A DNA stretch of 64,000 nucleotides from Pomphorhynchus laevis (lineage: Eukaryota > Acanthocephala > Palaeacanthocephala > Echinorhynchida > Pomphorhynchidae): contig WNNJ02000570.1 in assembly GCA_012934845.2 (NCBI GenBank), forward strand, positions 1-64,000, given 5' to 3'. Shown in pieces: positions 55,801 to 64,000 of this stretch (position 1 is its first letter; the number at the start of each line of letters is the position of its first letter). The position numbers and the translations under genes are program-made. The notes under the pieces were generated by a model. The model did no database searches. It was given only the letters and a program-made list of their open reading frames with translations, and was not told the DNA's origin.

Positions 55801-58481
55801 TTTTTTATTTGTGAATTATAGATACGAGAAAAATACTTTATTTAATATGCTTTCAAAGCCATACTTCGTAATATTAACAAAATGTAAAAGCAATCAGATA
55901 CGTGCTTGCAACATTCAACAATCTTATGTGATTATAAGATTGATCTCACATTGTCTTATGTCAATCTTACATCAATCTTCTGTGAAAGACGCATTCTGGA
56001 ATCACCTCAAAAATGGTTTCCACCAATCAGGTCTCTAAATATTTACTTCAAAACCCACAATTATCTCTGCTTTATTCAAAATTAAACGTATTCCTTGTAC
56101 CGATTAAGATAGTTTATAAGTTTGTCAAACAATATAAAATTTGAACACGATGAGCTAACAAGACTAGTAATCATTTAATTGCGAGGATGTTAGCTCGTCA
56201 ATTGTGAATTTTAATAAAATATTTTTCTCGTGTCCATAGTCACACCAATGCCTAAAATTAAATAATGTCGTGAGACATAATGAGCTGGTTAATAACTTTA
56301 TAACGAAGCAATTAATAAAGCTAAATTATTGACTTTTCATATGATATTGAGCAATTGTTCTGTCATATATTTATGCAGACCATGAATCCAATGTTAGCCA
56401 TCAAATTATTAGCTCTTGTAGGGAACTTAAAATCCCCTCATCATGCTGTTAATAAATACTCTTATTTATTAATAAATTATAATTAATTTAAATGTGCTAA
56501 TGAGCAATATTCCTGTTATATGTTTAGGTATGCCATGAATTTAATGCTAGATATGGTCATACGATCTTTCGCATTTTTGTGCTGGCAAATGCTGGATTTT
56601 CTAGGAAATCCAACATTTTTATAGAAAATTCGAAAATGCCCGTGCATGAAATGAAAGTAAATAACAAGTTTTAACATTAAACTCAAGTTTTACATTATTT
56701 TTACATTAATAAATTATAATTAATTTCATTTAAATGGTTGTTTAATCATTAATAAAATTTGAATTTCAATTTACAAGGTTTTCTTATCCACAATGATACG
56801 TTTTTACTGAAATATTTAGATATTTTTGACGGAGCGAACACATTTAAAATGCAGACGTCAATAAAATCACGCTCCCTTCTCTCCCCAAATATACCTGAGC
56901 AGGCTATATCTGATCTTGCCTCACTGTCTGTGGTTGTAGATTAGTTTTCAAAGATTGTATCAGGGAATAACTGACTCAACATTGGTTCCATCTTGACACT
57001 CGAAAAATGTTTAGTCAGTGAGTTTGGAAGAAGTCCCAAACCACATCGTGTCTCATAGACGGAAGACCTCTTAAGGGGCACAAAAATAAGTTATATTCTC
57101 CTCATCGACACATTTTTGGAGTATTTTCAGGAAGCAAACTATATCTCACTTGAATCCTTGACCAAAATAAGACGTTTCTACTATTTCAGTTTCTTTTTTA
57201 AATAATTTTTAGTTATAAAATTAATAATTTTATATCTGAATTAAATAAAATCATCTGATTTGTTAAATGCTCTTACATCACGTAATATTTTAACTTAAAG
57301 TTGAAGTTGTGAATTTTTAAATTATAGAACGTAAATATTTTTAATTTAGGATCCTATGCTGCCATCTTCGATACTAAAGTCCAGCGACTAAAGAATTTGA
57401 CATGTAATCAAGCTGTACGAAACGGGATTCAATATCATTCTTCTGGAGAATGTAAGTTGTCTGCTCAATTTGATTGACTATTTATTTATATAAACCGTTT
57501 TAAAGTCATCGCTTTAACTGGCAGTGGAAATATTAAAGGTAACTTTGAAATCTGGCGACGTCCCCTTGATGGTAACTCAAAATCAATAAAGCCAATTTCT
57601 GGTCAGATAGAAATTCCCTATGCGACGATATTTCGCTGGTGTCTAGGCGGTCATTTTCTGTTAGCCGCTACAACGTTTCCAAGACTACGTCAAGATAATG
57701 GTTTCCATATTTTCAATTTAGTAGGACAAAAACTGATTTCCGTGAAAGTCGACGACAACAACTTGGCTGATGTGATTTGGAGTCCAAAGTTCGATTTCAC
57801 AATAACCGATACGGATTTAAATACTTTACTTCAAAATTTAAAGTGTAAGTTTTCAAGCTTTGAATGTTTACAAATGCTTGACGATTTGATTAGAACGACC
57901 AGATTAATAAATTTAAGAATGAAATGCTTGATATATTTCAATTTTTTAATTTAATTCATTTATTTTTAACGTTCGCAGTATTTCTATCACCGTATTCATT
58001 GTGTCGTTATAAATACCTCATTACCATGTAATTTCAAAATAATTAAAAAGTAATTAATATAATAATTAATAATTGAAAAATAATTTAATAATTTTAAGTA
58101 AGTCGTTCACATAACTAACAATATAACTCCAGTTGATCACCGGAATGCCGTTACGAAATTAAAGAATAAACGATCACTTTTATCGTTATCATCAAACTAT
58201 TTAAATTTATCGGGACAAAAAAATCAAATTATTGTAATTTTAATTTTAGTGTAAGTTTAAGCCAATACTCACTGACATTTTATTGTTTAGTATCTAAACA
58301 GGAGCAGCTGAAATCGGGCGAAATAGCGACAACTCCTAAGCTAACTAAATACATACCACCTCATCTACGAGGCGATCAAAACACCGATCAATCGCCGTTA
58401 TTCATTGAGCCTAGTCCAATTAGCAATAAACTAAAGAGTAAGAAACTAGGGAAGAAATCTCTACCTCCTGGTCTGAACTAA
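52859..58481 (+). CDS. EIF2A: Eukaryotic translation initiation factor 2A (5' exon or exons not found)
   Basis: WD-repeat beta-propeller protein that can deliver initiator Met-tRNA to the 40S ribosome independently of eIF2. Exons: 52859-52933, 52987-53190, 53257-53345, 54348-54560, 55116-55310, 57350-57451, 57506-57844, 58291-58481; all have GT/AG borders and the frame stays open for 468 codons. Family matches: CRVCCFSSDGKYLAIGGDDG, ISAQFSPSAKYFAILSQFS, CLQWSDNEQFACIS, KKSYYGESKLFLI, WSPASDEFCVVFD, ALTGSGNIKGNFEIW, IFRWCLGGHFLLAATTFPRL, and the post-propeller YIPPHLRG. After YIPPHLRG only about 38 residues follow (to KKSLPPGLN), so the long Lys/Glu-rich helical tail of the ~585-aa vertebrate protein is absent. 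Introns 1, 2 and 6 are 53, 66 and 54 bp; introns 3 and 5 are 1.0 and 2.0 kb. The N-terminal exon with the start codon could not be assigned with confidence. Confidence 0.9.
55540..55800. repeat. AT-rich palindromic tract in EIF2A intron 5
   Basis: Repeated ATCAATAATATTGAT-type palindromes and tandem TAATATTCTAATTTATAATA. The phrase CGTTAGTTTATATAT precedes the palindromes at both ends (55540, 55733), so the block may have arisen by local duplication. Confidence 0.8.
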
Positions 58482-58509
58482 AGCAAAGTCAGAAATTTTA
58501 TTTTTTACC

Positions 58510-58515
58510 AATAAA
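58510..58515 (+). promoter_or_regulatory. Likely poly(A) signal of EIF2A
   Basis: AATAAA lies 29 bases after the stop codon, followed by a T-run (58521-58533). Confidence 0.55.
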
Positions 58516-59298
58516 AATATTTGTTTTTTTTTTCAATTATAATTTGACTCAAATTTGAGCTGCTAAAAGCCCCCAGTATTTACTAATGTTGTCCTAACAT
58601 TATTCAAATATCCTTGTATTACTTGAAAGTTTCAATTTACCTTTAAACAGTGTATTATCCTAATGTTTTCTATTTAAATTTTACTTGAAATAAATTACTA
58701 ATGCGTTAAATAGTAATTTTTATTTTACAGATTTTGAATTTTTAGAAAAGTCTAACAAGTAAAAAATAGTTTTCTTGTAAAATCAATGACTGAACTTTTA
58801 TCCAATTGTGTGAACTTTTTAATTACTCAATTGATAATGTTCCTTTATAAGGAACATTTTCATCACGTATCAGTAAAAACTTGGCTTCAAGAATTGTTTG
58901 GATTTTAATTCAAACCATCAAAGTTGTGCTCTGGCTGTTTTGCGAGATGAAATTATGCTATTATGATGAAATTTGAATGAAATGTTGTTAATGCCACTTA
59001 AGAAAACATGAGAATAGTTTAGAAAACAAATTGACTAAATTGAGAAACATGTTGCTGTGTCAAAATAGGAAAAACCTCGATACTTATTCATATTGGAATA
59101 ATATCAAATAATATTATAATATTGGAAATTGTTAAATGACGAACATTAAATGTTTAATGCACTTGTTTGACTCCAAAAGGAATTTTCTTTTTAAAAGGCT
59201 AAATAAAGTTAACTTTCCTCAAAGTTAAATATAAAGTTCCTCGGTATAGCGTAAATATAAATCCGATTTAATAAACTGATTTTTTAAGATTATTTATA
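58516..59298. other. Intergenic region between EIF2A and NAA50
   Basis: AT-rich, no coding frame or element recognised. AATAATATCAAATAATATTATAAT near 59098 is a local palindromic AT stretch. It presumably contains the NAA50 promoter, but no motif is distinct. Confidence 0.5.
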
Positions 59299-62200
59299 AT
59301 GACTGCAGAATTAGAAAGCTTCATATGTTCAGAATTTGAGACTTGTACACTTGCAGCGAATAAACCAAAGTAAGTGGCAATTTTAATTTTACATTTGCTG
59401 ATTTCTTCAGTTGCTTTTCATACTTTTATTCAAGTAAAATCACCAAAGTGCTGTAAATCGAAACGAAGAGTCTTTGCCGAGTACGTTGTGCGGACTCGGC
59501 GTACATAAATATTCACTTTGTATATAAATGTTTGGCAAATATAAATTATTTTTATTCAAATCCTAAAGTCCTAAAAATGTTCAATTTGAATAGTATTCAA
59601 ATGATGGTATTCATTAGTAGGTACTTATCATATAACTATTGATGAATCTGATTTTCTTTACTCCGATTGTATGTACGAACCTAGATTGTGTGTACGCAAC
59701 TTTAAGTATAAATTTTTAAATTGTCAGCAAACTTTTAGATAAAATGTCTAAATTAAATTAAATAAAACTTAAATCTATAGATAAAATGTCTACGTTTTTA
59801 GGTAACAACTAAATTAAATAACACTTAAATATATCCACACAGCCGCTCGTATACTATTAGGACTCCGCCGCTCTGATCATATTTTTACCATCGATTGCTT
59901 CTCAATTAGCTGAGCATTTCTCAATGCAACACAATGAGCTTATATTTCTTGTTTTTAGTTATCGTGCATCCAACTCACCATCCTAAACTTCTTTTCTACG
60001 TTAAAATTTGAAGAAAGATGGCGAAAACCATCGCAAAATGTATTTAATCGAATATTTCGATGCCTAGCTGGCATCATCTTCAGCAATTGTAAGTAGCTTT
60101 AATCAAGAATATTTTATACAGTGGTCAAAATCACTAAAGAATTCTTGATTAAAGCTACTTACAATTGCTGAAGATGATGCCAGCTAGGCATCAAAATATT
60201 CAATTAAATAAATTTTGCGATGGTTTTTGCCATCTTTCTTCAAATTTAAATGATATCACACCTTCGCATTCCTCATTCAAATTCAATTTATTCATTCCTA
60301 CGACTTAGTCCATATATATTTTCTAACTCTATAATCCAGTCACACACTTCTCCTAGCCATGCCTAGATATTGCACTAATTATGGCCTCAGCGCATATCAT
60401 GTTTCCGTGCCACTAGCATGGAACATCCTTTCCGTTGACATCCGCTCCTTTTCCTTTTTTACACCTTTAAACATATTCTTTAAATCTAACTCCTCTTTCT
60501 CGGCAAAGTCTTACCTGATCTTTCTTCATTTCACAACTGTCCCTCTGGCGTATATATCTTGTCCATTAAAACCAAAATCTATTTTCGACAATTCTAAAGA
60601 TAAACCTGGCATATTGCATCCTTTTCACATTTGTTGCCAATATACAATACTGAATTTGATTTTTTTCTCTTTTGTTCTTTTTATTGTTGTATCTGTAAGT
60701 TGCTCCGTCCACATTTGCCACAAAATAAATTCTAGTCTATAAACTAAGACTATTAATAATTTAATTTTTTACTAATCTTTTGTTGATTAAAAATTTATTT
60801 TATTAAAATTAGATGTGATTATTGAGTCTACGTATTATTTATAAATTAAAAATAATCCTAAATAATTATTATTATATCAGATTTTATAAATTAATATTAT
60901 TTATAAATAATCTATAAATAAATCTTTAAATTTTTCTGATTTTGACACGACATTATCCCCACAGGTATTGTTCCTATTCTTGATACAGCAGTACGCTACT
61001 AATCAGTCAGCGTGGGTCTCATCCAGACTGATTAGATGAGACCCACCCAGACTGATTAGCTGCTAATTACGCTACTAATCAGTTTGGGTGAGTCTCATCC
61101 GGACTGATTAGACGAGAACCCTCAGACTGATTAGTAGCGTCCTGCTGTATCAATAATAGGAACAATACCAATAAGAGGATAATATTGTGCCACAACCAGA
61201 AGAATTTCAGCTCACATATGCATTCAAGTTAAATTAAATCTTTAAACATTTATTAATTTATCATTAAAATTAATATATAATTTATAGAAAGTAAAAGATT
61301 CATATCGTGTCGTATTTAGTTACAATTAATATAATTGAGCAGATATTATCTTATTACATTTTTATATGATCATATATTAGCTATATAAATGCAAGTACTG
61401 CATCGTGTCTTGAATAAGCGACTAATTAACATATTCAACATATTTCAATTCAACATATTTTAATACGGAAGAATTAAACTATTTATATAATTTTTGGATA
61501 AATTTTAATGATGCTGATCAAATAAAGCTTTCGTTTTTATTCAATTTTAATCGTAAGTAAAATGGTGTAACTAAATAAGACGTATTAAGTAAAAGTTTTT
61601 GTAATTATCTCATACTTTTTTTATCATTATAATTTTCAAAATGTGAATTCAAATTATCAAATTTTAAAAAATCAAAGAAACAGTAACCAACTAACCTTTA
61701 GAGTCGACGTTGCAATAGAGCTTGGGTACGTGACTCAGCACAATATCAAGCAGTTACAAACTATAAACTCTGTTGTGTTTCCTATTATCTATAACCCATC
61801 ATTTTACCAGGACGTGCTCAACGAGCATTCTGCTCTTTCGAGATTAGGTCATCATTTTAATATTTTTATTTTAGATAAAATATTTTGATTTTAGCTTACT
61901 GTAATGATCTGGTAGTAGGAGCTGTTTGCGGTAGAATTGAAAACACTGAGTCATGCCGACGTTTATATATAATGACGCTAGGTGTTCTTGAATCGTATCG
62001 ACATTTGGGAATAGGTATGTATATATTCGAATTTCTATAAAAATTTTCTTCGTAATCCAAAGTACGTTTTACAAAAATTATTCCAAATATGTTTACTACC
62101 CAAAGTATCGAAATCAAAAGTTATTTGTATCAAGTTGACAAATAATCATTAACGAAACTTTAGCAAGTTTCATAAAACAGATTCTTATATAAATCTGTTA

Positions 62201-63090
62201 AAATAACTAATATCATTTAATACCCATTTCCTGATCATATGAGATAAGATTCATTTGATTTATATTCCTAGATCTGTGATTTAAAATTGAATGTAGATTC
62301 AACGCAAAAGCTGAACCCAGCTGTACACAGCTGGCAGCTTACCAGTGCATTCTTCTTTTTCAGCTCTTCCAGGGATATCTCTTAAAAAAATCAAACCAGC
62401 GAGGATTGTCACGGAATTGTTAATTAAATTAGATAAAAAAATTAAATTAATTTAATTTAAATTAAGTAAAATTATTGAAAGTTCTAGAGGTAATCATTGC
62501 AAATTATTGCATTTAAGTGTAAAATGTTGAGAATTTATTCGACGCTCTAGCCTAGTGATCTAGCAAATTTTATTTGCTGAGCACTCCGATCAGTAAACTT
62601 CGAGTGACTAAAAGAATAAAGTAATAATATAAACATAGTATAGTATAAAAATATCTTATTTATTATATATAATTTAATACGCTACAATATTACATTCTAT
62701 AATTTTATAATTTTACAATTTTATATTTATTTTATATAATCTAGGGATATAATCTAAGTGTTTATTCCTTAATATACGCGCAACATTTGCCATTCACCTT
62801 TATTAATTTATGAGTAGTTATGATAAAATATATTGCGTAACCATGAAAGTTCTAGATTTTAAGATATTTAAAATGTTGTTCTATTATCTGCAAATTCTGT
62901 TGATTATCATATCTTTTTCAGTTCATATTATTCCACTGAGATTGCAATTTGTGGCTCTTAAAAAAACTTTAAAATCAACAGCATCTTTAAAATATTTTCT
63001 TTATTTATTTGTGATTTTTATAGGTTCGAAATTACTAGATTTCGTCATGAAAACTGCCTTAGATGACAAAACAATTAGCGGCGTGTATCT
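59299..63090 (+). CDS. NAA50: N-alpha-acetyltransferase 50 (GNAT family), incomplete at window edge
   Basis: Acetylates N-terminal methionine of nascent proteins (NatE) and supports sister-chromatid cohesion. Exons: 59299-59369 (tentative), 61702-61847, 61895-62014, 63024-about 63090. Matches to the family: IELGYVTQHNIKQLQTINSV, VFPIIYNPSFYQDVL (Met-binding FP.xxY loop), YCNDLVVGAVCGRIE, RRLYIMTLGVLESY, RHLGIGS (acetyl-CoA binding R-x-x-G-x-G), KLLDFVMKTALDDK and GVYL. The first exon encodes MTAELESFICSEFETC and ends in phase 2 at CCAAA/GTAAGT, which joins in frame to K-VDVAIELG. It would add an N-terminal extension absent from typical NAA50. Intron 2 is 47 bp, intron 1 is 2.3 kb with three transposon relics, intron 3 is 1.0 kb. 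The last ~60 residues lie in later exons beyond 64000 or were missed. Confidence 0.85.
59828..60000 (+). mobile_element. LINE A-related fragment, left of MITE 1
   Basis: Encodes HTAARILLGLRRSDHIFTID-like remains of the family A C-terminal domain (A1: NTAVRVLFRLRRFDHTSTY). Diverged and without an intact frame. It continues after the MITE at 60250. Confidence 0.65.
60005..60245. mobile_element. MITE 1, palindromic, TTAA-flanked
   Basis: The 241-bp element is two ~106-bp inverted arms (left starts AATTTGAAGAAAGATGGCGA; right ends the complement, TCGC..CATCTTTCTTCAAAT) around a ~28-bp centre. TTAA occurs at 60001-60004 and 60246-60249, compatible with piggyBac-type target duplication. Arms differ at only a few positions. 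It interrupts a LINE A relic and has no coding capacity. Confidence 0.85.
60250..60740 (+). mobile_element. LINE A-related fragment, right of MITE 1, with 3' end
   Basis: MPRYCTNYGLSAYHVSVPLA and WNILSVDIRSFSFFTPLNIF match A1's VPNYSNNYGLRSFLVAASLA and WNQLPLDVRRAPSFITFKHL. It ends GTCCACATTTGCCACAAAAT + AAAT, a degraded form of the family 3' end. With 59828-60000 it was one insertion in NAA50 intron 1. Confidence 0.8.
60933..61204. mobile_element. MITE 2, inverted repeat with nested internal palindromes
   Basis: Outer arms of about 60 bp (TTCTGATTTTGACACGACAT ... its imperfect complement ending GTGCCACAACCAGAAGAA) include TATTGTTCCTATT and TTGATACAGCA. Between them two ~75-bp copies each contain CTACTAATCAGT, GTCTCATCC and GACTGATTAG, themselves palindromic. 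A non-autonomous fold-back element; the superfamily is not recognised. Confidence 0.8.
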
Positions 63091-63416
63091 GTAGGTGTGA
63101 TTTAATGTTTGCTTTAAACTTTAATTTTAATTAATGATTTAATTTTGCTTAATTAAAGTTATTGTTAACCAATAATTTTAATGAAGAATAAATGGAGAAT
63201 TGCTTTTGGGTCAAATGTAACTTTTTTATTGCGAACCACCCCGAGAATACAAAATACTTTATTTATTATTAGATATTTTGACTGTACTCAGCAGTCCTTT
63301 TCAATTGTAAGACAATTATAGCAAAAATAACTATTTATTTACAAAAGATATATAAATTGGTAGTTAATTATTGCAATCGTAAATAATTTGGAATTGCGAT
63401 GACAGAAAATTAAGGC

Positions 63417-63585
63417 ATTAGCATGTATTTGGCCCCGCTGCTATGTTGGGTCGAGGAATAGGGGCCGAAACCTTATAACATAGCAGTTCCTCTTGATGAG
63501 CTCTAATTCTTGTTATGAAACAACGTCTGTTATTTATTAGTCAATTCATAAAAATGACGTTTACTTTAAATTTGAATTTTTTTAA
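63417..63585 (+). mobile_element. PLE 3' module, copy 3
   Basis: Starts CATTAGCATGTATTTGGCCC and runs to TTCATAAAAATGACGTTTAC, matching 40090-39925 (minus) of the PLE closely but without the terminal ~110 bp. It lies in a probable NAA50 intron. It ends in a T-run. Confidence 0.85.
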
Positions 63586-64000
63586 AGAGTTTGTGCCGAT
63601 GTCTTTTAATTCTATTTGCTATTAATTCGATTCTTTCTTATTCTTATTTGATTCTTATTTGTTCAATTTTATTTTCTCGTATCATCCAATTAATCGGAAA
63701 ATAATAAATAATTGCTCAAAGAAATAATAGTTATTCATCTATCATAAAAATTTCAACATGCCCAGTTTTCGTATATTTCACAGGATTTTGTTCAGACAAT
63801 AACGATTTATGATGTCTGTGTTAATGTTCTTGATGGTCGGGCGTGATCTACTGCACGGTGATTTCTAACTTCTGATTTAGATAAAAAAATACAATTTATA
63901 GGAATCGCTGATTTAGTTAAAAATTACAATTCATGAAACAATTCATGTTAACAATTACAATTCATCCTCGTTCTAAACAAATTTTTTAATTAAAACTTTA
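63586..64000. other. No recognised gene to the window end
   Basis: AT-rich with short direct repeats (ACAATTCATG near 63928-63965). Probably intronic to NAA50; no missing NAA50 exon was found here. Confidence 0.4.

Noticed and set aside
62810-63094. Separate gene for a 94-residue membrane-like protein
   Set aside because: The frame runs through an intron; its last part (GSKLLDFVMKTALDDKTISG) is an NAA50 exon with an acceptor at 63022-63023.

Overview
This is AT-rich genomic DNA from an animal, most likely a protostome invertebrate; the phylum cannot be fixed from the window. Two host genes with spliceosomal introns mark it as eukaryotic: EIF2A (52.9-58.5 kb) and NAA50 (59.3 kb to beyond the right edge). 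Both contain very short introns (47-66 bp) as well as introns of 1-2.3 kb filled with transposon debris. No bacterial-type features, tRNA or rRNA genes were seen.

The left 52 kb is almost wholly repetitive. From 1 to 12.0 kb lies a composite tandem duplication of about 6.02 kb: an APE-type LINE (family B here) followed by a satellite array with ~167 and ~204 bp units. From 12.8 to 18.7 kb a minus-strand L2-like LINE (family A) is split by a later insertion bearing a plus-strand family A copy whose ORF2 (964 aa) is uninterrupted; 7-bp direct repeats flank the insertion. From 19.9 to 24.3 kb are two copies of a third LINE (family D, zinc-knuckle ORF1). From 24.4 to 31.1 kb are Ty3/Gypsy fossils cut by a family A LINE and by a family D LINE, the latter with a 14-bp target-site duplication. 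From 31.1 to 34.4 kb are CR1/Jockey-like LINE relics.

From 34.4 to 46.8 kb two further minus-strand family A copies are broken by other elements. The most notable is a Penelope-like element at 39.8-42.9 kb in which an N-terminal GIY-YIG endonuclease precedes the reverse transcriptase, the domain order described for Naiad/Chlamys-type PLEs. Two more copies of its 3' module lie at 52.3 and 63.4 kb. From 46.8 to 52.3 kb are minisatellites, LINE fragments and a chimeric retrocopy.

The right 12 kb holds the host genes. EIF2A is assembled from eight exons in one continuous frame (468 codons without its first exon or exons) and lacks the lysine-rich C-terminal tail of the vertebrate protein. NAA50 is incomplete at the window edge. 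Its first long intron holds a family A LINE relic carrying a TTAA-flanked palindromic MITE, plus a second, internally palindromic MITE.

Two signals stand out beyond the catalogue. Seven short, near-perfect fold-back hairpins (arms 10-20 bp, loops 1-7 nt) occur in the rearranged half, most at element breakpoints. Family A LINEs share a 3'-terminal stem-loop whose inner stem appears to vary in a compensatory way between copies.
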